From positions 1 to 64,000 of the forward strand of contig DAHVCP010000044.1 in NCBI GenBank assembly GCA_027314025.1: a DNA stretch of 64,000 bases. Direction: 5' to 3'. Source of the DNA: Acidobacteriota bacterium (GTDB lineage: Bacteria > Acidobacteriota > Terriglobia > Terriglobales > SCQP01). Below are positions 48,464 to 57,330 of the stretch, in pieces (position 1 is the stretch's first letter; each line of letters begins with the position of its first letter). Under the pieces are notes generated by a model. The model saw only the letters and a program-made list of their open reading frames with translations. It was not told where the DNA came from and searched no databases. The translations under genes were made by a program, and so were the position numbers.

Positions 48464-49906
48464 ATGAACCGACGTGAATTCTGCCGCCTCGCCGCGCTGA
48501 CCCCTATTGCCGCCGCCGCGCCCGCCGCCTGGGCCGGCTCCGGCCCGTTGCTGGACCGGCCGCCGCTGGAGGTAACGGTGGATGCCCGCCGCACGGCACA
48601 GGAGATCGCCGGCTTCGGCGCGTCCGGAGCGTTCCACATGGCGGACATCTTGCGCCGCTATCCGCACGGCGAACGGGCCCGTATCTTGGATCTGCTGTTT
48701 TCGCCGACGCGCGGCGCGGGGCTAACCATCGTCCGCAACATCATTCCGCCGGAGGATGGCAAGCAGCCGCCGATTCTTTCCGCCTCCGGCGTTCCGGATT
48801 GGTCCGGCGACGCGGGGCAGGTGTGGCTGATGCGGGAAGCGGCGCAGCGCGGCTGCACGCGCTTCATCAGCAGCGCTTGGACGCCACCCCCGCGGATGAA
48901 AACGAACCACTCAATCATCGGCGGACGGCTGCGGCCCGATGCCTATGAAGCCTACGCGGAATATCTAGCGGCCTACGTCGAGGGCTACCGGCGGCGGCAC
49001 GGATTGGAAATCTATGCCATCTCGCCACAGAACGAGCCGGACGTGACGGTGAAGTACGCCTCCTGCTTCTGGAACGGCGAGGACTACCGGCGGTTCATGG
49101 CCGGGCATTTGGGGCCGGTATGGCGGCGGCGAAAAATCGCGGCGCAGATCTTTCTCGGCGAGAACAGCGAATGGACGGAGGCGCCGGCGCTGCCGTCGCT
49201 GGAAGACGCGGCGGCGCGGGAGGCGGTCGGGGTCGTGGCCTCGCACGCCTACTTCGGCGACAACCATGTGCCGGAAGTGGGGCTGGCGCCGCGCACCGGC
49301 GTCTTCACCGCGGCGCAGCGGTACGGGAAGCCGGTGTGGCAGACCGAGGTCAGCGCCTTTAACCGCAACGACCCGGGCATGGACGACGCGCTGTACTGGG
49401 CCAAGCTGGTGCACTTCCATTTGGCCCAGGACAACGTCGCGGCATGGGTGTATTGGTGGTTGATTTCGCCGGGGCCGAACCGCGAGGCGCTAATCTCGCT
49501 GGATCCGGGAGACGGCGGCTGGATGGGCAACAAGCGGCTATTCGCGCTGGGGCAGTTCAGCCGCTTCGTGCGGCCGGGGGCGGTGCGCATCGCCGCCACG
49601 GCCAACCCGGCGCCGCAGATCTACTGCTCCGCCTACCGTGCTGGGAAGCAAACCGTGATCGTCGCCATCAATGCGCAGCCGTGGTTTCGGCCGGGAACGC
49701 GACCGGGCCCCGGCGGCGGGCCCGCGCTTGCGGCGGCTGTATTTCGCCTGCCGGGGGTATCGGCGAGCGTGGTTCACGCCTGGCGCACCAGCATCTTCGA
49801 GGATTTGGCGCCGGCGCAGGCGCCGCAGCTGGAGCACGCGTCGTCCGGCACGAACTTTCAGGCCACGCTGCTGCCCAGTTCGGTGACGACGTTCGTGGTG
49901 GAATGA
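48464..49906 (+). CDS. GH30 family glycoside hydrolase, exported
   Basis: A 480-residue secreted glycosidase. The signal peptide MNRREFCRLAALTP carries a twin-Arg-like RREF motif, so Tat export is possible. The GH30 (beta/alpha)8 barrel has ISPQNEPD with the acid/base Glu191 and WQTEVSAF with the nucleophile Glu295, plus SSAWTPPPRMK at the entrance of the substrate cleft. A small C-terminal beta domain (about 380-480) completes the family. Activity on xylan, glucuronoxylan or beta-glucosides is possible. The gene is alone and preceded by a clear leader. Confidence 0.88.
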   Translation: MNRREFCRLAALTPIAAAAPAAWAGSGPLLDRPPLEVTVDARRTAQEIAGFGASGAFHMADILRRYPHGERARILDLLFSPTRGAGLTIVRNIIPPEDGKQPPILSASGVPDWSGDAGQVWLMREAAQRGCTRFISSAWTPPPRMKTNHSIIGGRLRPDAYEAYAEYLAAYVEGYRRRHGLEIYAISPQNEPDVTVKYASCFWNGEDYRRFMAGHLGPVWRRRKIAAQIFLGENSEWTEAPALPSLEDAAAREAVGVVASHAYFGDNHVPEVGLAPRTGVFTAAQRYGKPVWQTEVSAFNRNDPGMDDALYWAKLVHFHLAQDNVAAWVYWWLISPGPNREALISLDPGDGGWMGNKRLFALGQFSRFVRPGAVRIAATANPAPQIYCSAYRAGKQTVIVAINAQPWFRPGTRPGPGGGPALAAAVFRLPGVSASVVHAWRTSIFEDLAPAQAPQLEHASSGTNFQATLLPSSVTTFVVE

Positions 49907-49959
49907 GCGCCTGGCGGCGCGGAGCTGGCTCACAGCACAGACCCGGCCGCCCGCCGGGT

Positions 49960-50169
49960 CTATGCCCAGCGGATTCCGCGGTCGGCCAATATCTCCTCGG
50001 CGATCGCGACGCGCCGACCCCAGGCGTCCTGGTCCTGGGCGTTGGTCGCGTGCAGGCATTCCAGGGCATGCTGCCTGAGCCTCCGGGCCTCCTCGGGCGG
50101 GGCGTTGCGAAGAATCTGCCCCCAGTCTCTCTGCGAGGGTGGGTTCCTAAGGCCCTCGACGGTAACCAT
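49960..50169 (-). CDS. Small hypothetical protein with leaderless-type promoter
   Basis: A 69-residue Arg/Ala/Glu-rich, probably helical soluble protein (RDWGQILRNAPPEEARRLRQHALECLHATNAQDQDAW). There is no known family. Support for expression is the TACACT box ending exactly 6 bases before the ATG at 50167-50169, the same arrangement as at other leaderless genes here. Confidence 0.5.
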   Translation of the reverse strand: MVTVEGLRNPPSQRDWGQILRNAPPEEARRLRQHALECLHATNAQDQDAWGRRVAIAEEILADRGIRWA

Positions 50170-50175
50170 ACCAGC

Positions 50176-50181
50176 AGTGTA
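50176..50181 (-). promoter_or_regulatory. TACACT -10 box, leaderless-type
   Basis: On the minus strand TACACT (50176-50181) ends 6 bases before the ATG at 50169. Confidence 0.4.
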
Positions 50182-50210
50182 GCGCAGCCCGCCCGCGTCT
50201 ACGCCCCCGT

Positions 50211-51818
50211 CTACTCGGGTTGCAAACCCGGCTGCGGCAGGTCGGCGCGAGCGGCGGAGGCGGGGATATGCCGCATCCCGCGGTCAAACTCCAGCACCGC
50301 GTCGGCCGGCGCTGAACCGCGCCAGTTCCGCAGGCTGGCCCAGACGGTGCGCAGGATCGCGGTGCGGTATTCCAGTAGCGCCCGGGTCCAGGCCCACGCG
50401 GTCCGCTGGGGGAAATAGATCCCGCGAAAGCACAGACGGGCAACGAGATGGCTGATTTGGTACGGGGCCGGGGCGGCGGCGAGCTTCTTCAGGGCCGCCC
50501 GCGTCGTCGCCGCTGAATAGGACGCCGCCCAGGCGTGATCCACCTCCCGGTGCACCTCGGCGATGCTCATGTGGAGCGGCGTGTGCGCCATGCGGAAGGG
50601 GGCGAAGTCGAGCCAGTGGGTGGGCCGGGTGAGCCGGCCTTCGGCGGCAAGCCGGCGGTAGAGCGGCGTGGAGGGAAATGGGGTGATCTGGCCAAACACC
50701 GGCAGCCCCGGCGGCCACTGGCGGATTTGCGCCAAGGTCCTGTCCGCGACGCCAGCTGTATCGTGGTCCAGGCCGAAGATGAACGAGGTGATGGCGTAGA
50801 CATTGCGGCGCGCCAGCCGCTCCAGCACGGCGGCGTATTCGCTGGGTTTGTTGAAGCTCTTATTCACCGCCTTCAAGTTGGCTGGGTCCAGCGATTCCAT
50901 GCCAATAAAGACCCACTTGCCGCCGGAGGCAGCGATCAGGTCCACCAACTCCTCGTCGCGCAGCAGGTTGGCGCTGATCTGCGCCACCCAGGCGAGCTGG
51001 GCGCCGGCGGCGATGATGTCGCGGAGCAGTGACTTTGTGCGCTTGACGTTGATGGCGAAGTTGTCGTCCACGAAGAAGACGGCGATCTTCCCCTGCTCGC
51101 GGCGCGCGCGGGCCTTCAGGCGCAAGAGTTCGTCCACCACGCTTTCATTGGAGCGAAAGCGGATGGAATCGCCAAAAAACCCGGTCACGGTGCAGAACTC
51201 GCAACCGTAAGGACAGCCGCGGCCGGATTCGATGGGAATGAGGTGGAAGCTCCGCCACGGAACGCGCAACCGGGCGAAGAGCGGGCGGAGGGTTTTTGGG
51301 ATCTTGTTGAACTGGGCAAGGTCGAGGGCCTCCCAGGCGATGCGGGGATAGTTCGCGAGGTCGGGCTTGCGCTCGCTCCCGGCGGCGTCGAGCGGCGCGT
51401 ACACCTCCCGCAAACGGCCCTGGGCCGCATCCTCCACGATGCAGGGCCAGGTTTCATCCGCTTCCCCCAGCGCCACGGCGTCCGCGTGCCGCGGGCCGCC
51501 ACTCCGGCCCAGGGCTTCGTCGGGCAGTTCGGTCACATGCGGGCCGCCCATGACGACCGGCACGCCGACGGCGCGGATGGCGTCGCCCGCACGATAGGCG
51601 CGGGCAATCATGCGGGTCATCGCCCCGATGCCGACCAGACCGACGCGATGCTCCTGAACAAAGCGCACCAACTGGGCATCGGTCAGGGGCGTGGCGTTGC
51701 CGTCCAGCAGCAGCACCTCATGGGGCGGCGGCGTCAGCGCCTGGAGCAAGAACATCCATAGGTGCGGCATGAAGTTGCCGCTGATCCCATTGTCCGGGTT
51801 GTAGAGAAGGATTTTCAT
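50211..51818 (-). CDS. Cobalamin-binding radical SAM enzyme
   Basis: A 535-residue protein. The N-terminal B12-binding Rossmann-type domain (about 1-135) has KILLYNPDNG and VPVVMGGPHVTELPDEAL. The radical SAM core (about 185-410) has the 4Fe-4S triad in ESGRGCPYGCEFCTV (CxxxCxxC) and FFVDDNFAINVKRT, then GGKWVFIGMESLDPANLKAVNKSF. A C-terminal domain of about 110 residues follows, resembling DUF4070. Relatives include methyltransferases such as hopanoid 2-methylase. The ATG overlaps the stop of the upstream small zinc-ribbon-like gene (ATGA), so the two are coupled. The substrate is unknown. Confidence 0.88.
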   Translation of the reverse strand: MKILLYNPDNGISGNFMPHLWMFLLQALTPPPHEVLLLDGNATPLTDAQLVRFVQEHRVGLVGIGAMTRMIARAYRAGDAIRAVGVPVVMGGPHVTELPDEALGRSGGPRHADAVALGEADETWPCIVEDAAQGRLREVYAPLDAAGSERKPDLANYPRIAWEALDLAQFNKIPKTLRPLFARLRVPWRSFHLIPIESGRGCPYGCEFCTVTGFFGDSIRFRSNESVVDELLRLKARARREQGKIAVFFVDDNFAINVKRTKSLLRDIIAAGAQLAWVAQISANLLRDEELVDLIAASGGKWVFIGMESLDPANLKAVNKSFNKPSEYAAVLERLARRNVYAITSFIFGLDHDTAGVADRTLAQIRQWPPGLPVFGQITPFPSTPLYRRLAAEGRLTRPTHWLDFAPFRMAHTPLHMSIAEVHREVDHAWAASYSAATTRAALKKLAAAPAPYQISHLVARLCFRGIYFPQRTAWAWTRALLEYRTAILRTVWASLRNWRGSAPADAVLEFDRGMRHIPASAARADLPQPGLQPE

Positions 51819-52087
51819 GCTTGAACGGAGCCGATTCGCCGGCTGACGGCTCCCCTGGAAGGGCGGCGGGCAGCGACGGCCGGCACGTTGGATGCCGTCG
51901 CGCGCTGGTTGGCGTCGAGTCCAAAGAGTACCACGCCTGCGTCCAACACGGCGCCGCAATGGGGACAGAACTGACCGGGCGCCACGCGCAGCAACGCGCG
52001 GCCGACACTCATCTGGAGAACCGCCCGGCCAGCCACCGTGTGGACACAAATTGGGCAACAGATCTCCGTTGTCCCCGCTTCCGCCAT
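51815..52087 (-). CDS. Small CPxC/CxHC zinc-ribbon-like protein, copy A
   Basis: A 90-residue protein with two Cys/His knuckles: ICCPICVHTVAGRA near 8-21 and GQFCPHCGAVLDAG near 37-50, joined by VGRALLRVAPGQ. It is most likely a structural zinc site. The ATG at 52085-52087 has AGGAG upstream. The stop overlaps the start of the radical SAM gene. A paralogue lies at 57331-57696 with the same spacing and about 18 shared residues in this core. I do not know a named family for the pair. Confidence 0.75.
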   Translation of the reverse strand: MAEAGTTEICCPICVHTVAGRAVLQMSVGRALLRVAPGQFCPHCGAVLDAGVVLFGLDANQRATASNVPAVAARRPSRGAVSRRIGSVQA

Positions 52088-52350
52088 CAGCGTCTCCTGC
52101 CGCCTTTTCACGCGGCCTTCACTGCTTCAGCATAGGCAGGGGTTAGATGAGGCACTGTTCACTCTTGCACACGCCGGGAGACCGCCTGGCGCGGGCCCCG
52201 GTGCGGCGGCGGGCTGCAGGCCCGCCGCATCCGGGCTGAAGCCCGTTCCGCGCTCCAAGCGAAGCGGTATGCGAGCCCCGGCCGCACGTCTACTGCTTGG
52301 CGCGGGCCCCGCGCGGCCGCGCCGCCGGCCCGCGCGCGGCGTCCGAACGC
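52088..52350. repeat. Repeat-rich gap: REP pair and two partial GC-rich repeats
   Basis: GCGGGCTGCAGGCCCGCCGC and CGGGCTGAAGCCCGTTC form a diverged REP pair at 52208-52250. GGCGCGGGCCCCGGTGCGG at 52187-52205 and GGCGCGGGCCCCGCGCGG at 52300-52317 are truncated copies of the GC-rich repeat. A TATGCT box near 52130 (minus strand) may be the promoter of the small zinc-ribbon-like gene. Confidence 0.55.
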
Positions 52351-52452
52351 TGCCGACGAAGACACCGGCGCTCCAGGCCAGCCAGCGCGATGTCGCGGCC
52401 TTCTCAAGCCGGCTTCGCCCCCAATGCAAACAGCGCGACCCCGGCGATCGGC
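52351..52452. repeat. Composite dispersed repeat, copy 2
   Basis: Order: GAAGACACCGGCGCTCCAGG, then TCGCGGCCTTCTCAAGCCGG, CTTCGCCCCCAATGCAAACA and ACCCCGGCGATCGGC. It matches the copies at 31.9, 60.4 and 62.85 kb. From here to the sortase stop codon (52453-52886) I see no gene or clear element. Confidence 0.65.
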
Positions 52453-52886
52453 TGGTGTGCACAACGGAACCGCCGGCAAGGGCGGGGCCGTTTACTGTTT
52501 CCAATACGAGCGGCCTCCGCCGCGCCCGCGCGCCAAACGCGGGAGCGGACACGTGGCGGACCGTGCGTAGATTATGAGGTTTCCGATGCGAATGCGGATG
52601 GTCGTTGGGAGAGGGAAACGGCCGCTGACGCCATTACGGCGACCGGCTGGCACTTTGGATGGCCCGGGGGCGAGCAGCACCAGTGCGGGGCCGGCCGCAC
52701 CGGGGGTGCGCCGCGGCGCCGGGTGCGAGCGTTACCTCGGCGCGCCTGGCTTTCTCCTACCCTATCCGTTGTTGCTAGCGCTGGGCGGCACGGCCGACGG
52801 CAGGGCCGCCAAGCGACGCGAAGATGCAAGACCTGATCCAAAGGTGGGCTGACGGCTGGCCAAGGCGCCGCGGAGGGGCCGGTGGT

Positions 52887-53504
52887 TCATCGCGGGGGCG
52901 AGCCCGGCGGCGCCAGGCGGCGAGCGCGCACGATGAACCGACGAGGCGCGGGCCCAATATAGTAGAACGGGTAACAGGTCACTAGCGTCAAAATGTCGCG
53001 GCGCGATGGAGCGAGGACGGCGAGGTCGGCGGGACTGACGATGGCTGTGGTCTGGACGCGATAACGGAACGACGCCGTGGACGTTTGCAGGGTGATGACC
53101 TGGCCCTCCCGAATGTTGCGCAGGGGACGGAAAAACGTGTCGCGGTGCCCCGCCAGGACGACGTTGCCGGGCTGGCCGGGAAGGGCGCTCCCGTCCCAAT
53201 GCCCGACAGCATGGCGCAGTGCGCCGGCGCCCGTCCCTTGAACGATGACGGCGGCGACACCGAGCGAAGGAATCACGATCCGGCCCAACTCGGCGCCGGC
53301 CGCTGGCGGCAAGGCGAGGAATGCGGCGGAGGCGGCCCGCGCCGGGGCGGCGGCGCGGGCGGCACGCAACTGATCGAGCCGCCGATTGCCCGCGCGCTGG
53401 AACCTTGCCGCGCCCCAATACGAGAACCCCACCCAAAGCAGTGCGGCCGAGCCTGCAGCCACGGCGATCCGGCCCATCCAAGACAGAACCATTCTGCGGG
53501 ACAA
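52887..53504 (-). CDS. Class D-like sortase
   Basis: A 205-residue transpeptidase with an N-terminal membrane anchor (MGRIAVAAGSAALLWVGFSYWG). The catalytic triad is visible: His120 in VVLAGHRDTFFRPLRNI, Cys177 in LTLVTCYPF and Arg188/189 in APRRFIVRA. The motifs resemble class D/E sortases found in some diderms. The start is a TTG at 53502-53504, preceded at 7 bases by AAGGAG; the in-frame ATG at 53492 lacks this. The upstream gene on the same strand encodes a protein with an LPKTA-type sorting signal, its probable substrate. Confidence 0.88.
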   Translation of the reverse strand: MSRRMVLSWMGRIAVAAGSAALLWVGFSYWGAARFQRAGNRRLDQLRAARAAAPARAASAAFLALPPAAGAELGRIVIPSLGVAAVIVQGTGAGALRHAVGHWDGSALPGQPGNVVLAGHRDTFFRPLRNIREGQVITLQTSTASFRYRVQTTAIVSPADLAVLAPSRRDILTLVTCYPFYYIGPAPRRFIVRARRLAPPGSPPR

Positions 53505-53685
53505 ACGATGACTCCTTTCCTGCAAAGCTCCGTCGCCGTTGGGAGTAGGGCGGGCGTTCCACCGTCCCGACGCGCCGCGCATGAGGGGTCTGGGCCGCAG
53601 GGCTGCGCCCGGCTCGGACCTTACGCTCACACCTAGACCGCCAAGCGGCGGCATCTCGGACGAGGGATGCCACCTCCCTCCCTGA

Positions 53686-53720
53686 GCCGCCCCGGCCGCC
53701 AGCCGGGCCGGGGTAGCGGC
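53686..53720. terminator. Strong inverted repeat between sortase and its substrate gene
   Basis: CCCCGGCC (53690-53697) pairs with GGCCGGGG (53706-53713), and outside it GCCG pairs with CGGC. It lies just after the stop of the LPKTA gene on the minus strand. No T-run follows, so it may stabilise an mRNA end or attenuate read-through into the sortase gene rather than terminate. Confidence 0.4.
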
Positions 53721-53730
53721 ATCGCCCGGG

Positions 53731-54444
53731 CTAGGCGACCATGCGACGAGTGAAGGCGAGCATGCCCAGCCCCGCCGTGAGCAGCAGCGTGCCCAACAGC
53801 GCTATCAGCGGCAGCTCGCTGGCTGTCTTGGGCAGCGCCGGGGGCGGCGCCGCCGCGGCGACTTCCGCGGGGGCGGGGGCCGCGGGCTGGGGTGCGACGA
53901 CGGTTTCAGCCGGAACCTCCTGGCCGCTGGGCTCGACGGCGGCGATCGGCGCCTGCCGGAGCGTTTTATCCGCGGCGGCAGGGGGAGCGGTGATCGCCGC
54001 AGCGAACTCCCGGGGCATCGTCAGCACGGGCGCCTGATTCGCCTTGGCCAACGCGAGCGCCTCCGCCTTGGGATAGACGAATTCCTGGCCGAAGTTGTCG
54101 CCAGGATAGAACCATGCGTGCAGAGCAATCGGAGTGTTCAGGGGCCGCTCGGAGAACGTGATTACGGTCCTATTGGTCGTGGTCATCCGGAAATTGCTGA
54201 TCGCCAGAATGGTGGCGAACAGATGCGTCCCCTTCGCGTTAAAGATCTGAACGATGTTCCGGTCCCCCAGTGAGTCCATCAGCTTGAACATATAGGTTCC
54301 GGCGGGCAACACCATGCCGGGGATCTCGACGGGACCGCTAAAGGTAATGACGGTTTTCTTGTTCCAATTGTCCGCCCGAGCCCTGGGCAGGAACATGGAC
54401 CCCATCATCGCCAAACAAATAACGAGAACGTGCAATCTGCGCAT
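53731..54444 (-). CDS. Exported protein with LPKTA sortase sorting signal
   Basis: A 237-residue secreted protein. The signal peptide is MRRLHVLVICLAMMGSMFLPRARA. A compact domain (about 25-130: TVITFSGPVEIPGMVLPAGTYMFKLMD, IVQIFNAKG, VITFSERPLNTPIALHAWFYPGDNFGQEFVYP) recalls a beta-sandwich found in acidobacterial surface proteins. An Ala/Pro-rich linker leads to LPKTA at 204-208, a hydrophobic helix LPLIALLGTLLLTAGLGMLAF and the basic tail TRRMVA, which is the complete tripartite sorting signal. GGAGG precedes the ATG at 54442-54444. The sortase gene is directly downstream. Confidence 0.88.
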   Translation of the reverse strand: MRRLHVLVICLAMMGSMFLPRARADNWNKKTVITFSGPVEIPGMVLPAGTYMFKLMDSLGDRNIVQIFNAKGTHLFATILAISNFRMTTTNRTVITFSERPLNTPIALHAWFYPGDNFGQEFVYPKAEALALAKANQAPVLTMPREFAAAITAPPAAADKTLRQAPIAAVEPSGQEVPAETVVAPQPAAPAPAEVAAAAPPPALPKTASELPLIALLGTLLLTAGLGMLAFTRRMVA

Positions 54445-54763
54445 GGAACTAACCTCCAACACTCGCGCCCTGGGCCGGCCACGTGCGGGCGGCCCTGAGG
54501 GGGCTACCCTTGTTACGTTAGCGGGGACGGGGTGCGCGCGCTGTGCAATTGTGAGCCCGACGGTACGGTGCACCCGACGCCGCGCACTTCACGCACTGCG
54601 CGGCGGGAGACCAGCGAGGCAGTGCAGTTGTGCGCAGACCGGCGAAGGCGGAAGGGATACGGTCAAGGCTTGATCGGTGCGCGGGCGTTGCGGCGGAGCA
54701 GTTCCCCCGGTCGGGAGCGAACCGACTCCGGCCGCACGCTGTTCCCGCGGCGAGGACAGCTCC

Positions 54764-54868
54764 ATGCTTCGGGTAATTTTCATCACGATGTGGGTGTTTT
54801 GGCTGGCGGGCATCGCCGCGGCAGTGAATCTAGCGGGCGTCTGCTTCTTCGGCCGCTGGCGCGGTTAG
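54764..54868 (+). CDS. 34-residue membrane protein
   Basis: A tiny protein, MLRVIFITMWVFWLAGIAAA then VNLAGVCFFGRWRG, predicted as a single membrane helix with a basic C-terminus. GAGGA lies 8 bases before the ATG, which supports translation. It lies between the divergent LPKTA gene and the VWFA gene. No homologue is known to me. Confidence 0.5.
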   Translation: MLRVIFITMWVFWLAGIAAAVNLAGVCFFGRWRG

Positions 54869-54984
54869 CGGGCGCGACGTTCGGAAGGCGCCACAGGCAG
54901 GGTGCAGCGCGGGCGTCCTCAGCGGCTGCTGGGCAGGGGTTGGGACAGGCAAATGTGCGGACCTGAGGTAGATGAGGTGACCGT

Positions 54985-55968
54985 ATGAACTGCGGGTTGA
55001 GGCCACCAACGGCGGCCCATGCTGGGGTGCTTGCGCTGGTGTTTGCCTGCGGCCTGCCGGCGGCGTCGCAGACCGCGGCGCGCCTGCGCACTCGGTTTCA
55101 GTTCTCGACGACCTCGGCCTTAGTGGTACTGCCCGTTGTGGTGACGGGCCCGCATGGGCGCTTCGTCTCCGGGCTGCCCGCGAAGGATTTCCAGGTCTAC
55201 GAGGATGGGCGGAGGCAAAAGCTGACGCTGTTCGAGGAGGGCAACGCGCCGATCAGCGTGGCGATCGTGGTGGACCGCAGCGGGAGCATGGCGGGCAAAT
55301 CCGAGGAGGCGGCCGGCGCCATCGCCGCCTTCGCGCGGGCCAGTGATCCGCAAGATCAGATCTTGATGGTTGAGTTCAACGACCATCCCGCATATTTGGG
55401 CACGCACCATAGCCCGTTCTGGCGAAGCCGGCAGCGGGTGCTCGCGGCCGCCGAGGCGCTGCCGGTGGGCGGGGAGACGGCGCTGTATGACGCGGTGGAC
55501 TTAGGGCTGCGGCGGCTGCGGCGGAGCCAGTGGCGGCGCCGCGCGCTGGTGATCCTGAGCGACGGCGGCAACAATGCCGGCCGGCTGCGCTTTCGGCAAG
55601 TGCTGGCGCGGGCGCGACGGTCCTCGGTCACGATTTACGCCATTGGCTTGCTCGGCGCTCAGGACGAGGAGGAGAATCCGGGGCTGCTGAAGCGACTCTG
55701 CTGGGCGACCGGCGGCGTTGCGTACTTTCCGCACGCCGCCGGCGCGGCGGTGGCGGCGGCCACCGCGGCGATCGCCGGCGAGCTTCGCCAACAATACACG
55801 CTGGGCTACGTGCCGGGAGCCTTGCACGGAAGCGGGCGCTTCCGCCGTATCCAAGTGCGCCTGGTCGGCCCAGGAAGCGGCAAGCTGCGGGCACGCACGC
55901 GGCCAGGCTATGAGGCGGCGCCGCTGGGACCCTCGGCCCGTGGCGACCACCCGCCGCCAGGGGTATAA
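54985..55968 (+). CDS. Secreted VWFA domain protein
   Basis: A 327-residue exported protein. The signal peptide (HAGVLALVFACGLPAASQTAA) is followed by LVVLPVVVTGPHGRFVSGLPAKDFQVYEDGRRQKL, typical of acidobacterial VWFA-related proteins. The von Willebrand A domain keeps the MIDAS: VAIVVDRSGSMAGKS, then GGETALYDAVDLG and ALVILSDGGNN. Unlike the protein at 25168 the DxSxS is intact, so metal-dependent ligand binding is likely. GAGGTG precedes the ATG. It lies in the same block as the sortase and its substrate but has no sorting signal. Confidence 0.88.
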   Translation: MNCGLRPPTAAHAGVLALVFACGLPAASQTAARLRTRFQFSTTSALVVLPVVVTGPHGRFVSGLPAKDFQVYEDGRRQKLTLFEEGNAPISVAIVVDRSGSMAGKSEEAAGAIAAFARASDPQDQILMVEFNDHPAYLGTHHSPFWRSRQRVLAAAEALPVGGETALYDAVDLGLRRLRRSQWRRRALVILSDGGNNAGRLRFRQVLARARRSSVTIYAIGLLGAQDEEENPGLLKRLCWATGGVAYFPHAAGAAVAAATAAIAGELRQQYTLGYVPGALHGSGRFRRIQVRLVGPGSGKLRARTRPGYEAAPLGPSARGDHPPPGV

Positions 55969-56178
55969 GCACGGGCAGGGCCCGCTTCCGCGCCGCACGG
56001 CGCAGGCGCGGTTGGCGCGGCCCCAGCCATTTCATCGCCGAGGGCCCGGCGGGCCGCGCGGCGGCGGCGCCAGGCGCGGGCGAGAACCAGGCGTAGCCGC
56101 CCCCAAGCCGGCAGCCGGGAGCGCCGCGGGCGCCGGCGCCCGGAGGCGGGCACGGAATCCGGGCGCGGCGGTTGCGCT

Positions 56179-57177
56179 CTACAGCCCGTCATGCGCCCCT
56201 CCCGCCGGGAGAGCGGCCGAACGGTTGTTCGCCGCCGCACCGGCCCGTTCTGGGACGGGGACCGCAGCGGCGGCGTCCAGTGTCGCCCGGTTGCCGCGGT
56301 CACGCTCCAAGCCCATGCTCAGCGCCGTCAGGCCCGTCAGGCCGCCGAGCTGCATGGTTTCAATCGCCGAACTGGGCGCCATGACGATGGTGGAATTTTG
56401 CTTGAGCGCCTCATACAGCATGTTCATGCCGCGGAGATGGAACGCGACGGGGTCGCCGGCGTAGGTTCGCGCCGCCGCGACGAACTTTTCCGCCACCTGG
56501 CGCTCGGAATCTCCCAAGATTACCCGCGCCTGGCGTTCCCGTTCCGCTTGCGCCTGCATGGACATGGCATTCTCCAGCGCCGGGGGAATCAGCACGTCCT
56601 TGACCTCCACCGAGATCACCCGAATGCCCCATGGCTCGGTGCGCTCATCAATGATCGTCCGCAGGATGCCGCTGATCTTGTCCCTGCCTTCCAGGAGTTC
56701 CGCCAGCATGGATTTGCCGATGACGTCGCGCAGGGCCGTCTGCGACGCCCAACTGATCGCACTCGGATAGTCGGCGACATCCAGGGCCGCCTTTCTGGGA
56801 TCCACGATTTTCCAAAAGAGAACGGCATCCACGTCCACGGGGACGGTATCCTTGCTCAGCGTTTTCTCCGCCTTGAACGAGCTGGTGAGGATCCGCGTGT
56901 CAATCCAGTAAGGGATGGTTTCAATCAGCGGCATTAGCGCGAACAACCCCGGCCCGCGCAATGCGCGGAACTTGCCGAGACGCAGGACGACGGCCTTGTT
57001 CCATTGGTCCGCGATCTGCACCGACGACGCCACGCTGAGCGCAACCAAGAAGGCGGCGCCGAGCACGGCGACCGCGGCCAGATTGTCGGAGGCCCGGTGC
57101 TGGGCGTAGGCAACCGCCGCGCCGAGGCCGAGGATGACGACGAACAGCAGGAGTGGGAATGAGCTGGCTTTCCGCAT
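56179..57177 (-). CDS. SPFH/Band 7 (slipin, stomatin-like) protein
   Basis: A 332-residue membrane protein with an N-terminal hydrophobic hairpin (LLLFVVILGLGAAVAYAQ, AVAVLGAAFLVALSVASS). The Band 7 domain follows: QWNKAVVLRLGKFRALRGPGLFALMPLIETIPYWIDTR, DVDAVLFWKIVDPRKAAL, then the coiled-coil part MSMQAQAERERQARVILGDSERQVAEKF. Stomatin-like proteins organise membrane domains and associate with proteases; no NfeD partner gene is next to it. GAGGTAA precedes the ATG. Confidence 0.9.
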   Translation of the reverse strand: MRKASSFPLLLFVVILGLGAAVAYAQHRASDNLAAVAVLGAAFLVALSVASSVQIADQWNKAVVLRLGKFRALRGPGLFALMPLIETIPYWIDTRILTSSFKAEKTLSKDTVPVDVDAVLFWKIVDPRKAALDVADYPSAISWASQTALRDVIGKSMLAELLEGRDKISGILRTIIDERTEPWGIRVISVEVKDVLIPPALENAMSMQAQAERERQARVILGDSERQVAEKFVAAARTYAGDPVAFHLRGMNMLYEALKQNSTIVMAPSSAIETMQLGGLTGLTALSMGLERDRGNRATLDAAAAVPVPERAGAAANNRSAALPAGGAHDGL

Positions 57178-57330
57178 TTCGAATTACCTCATTACCGCCG
57201 CACCGCGCCGCCGTTCCGCTCGCGAGGAACAGCTCCCGCGCCGGGCGTCCTGGGCAGTGGACGCCTGTTGCGCTCAACCCGTGCGGCCCGTCGCGTCGGC
57301 CGCCGCGTCCTTGCGCGGCCCCCGGGGTGA

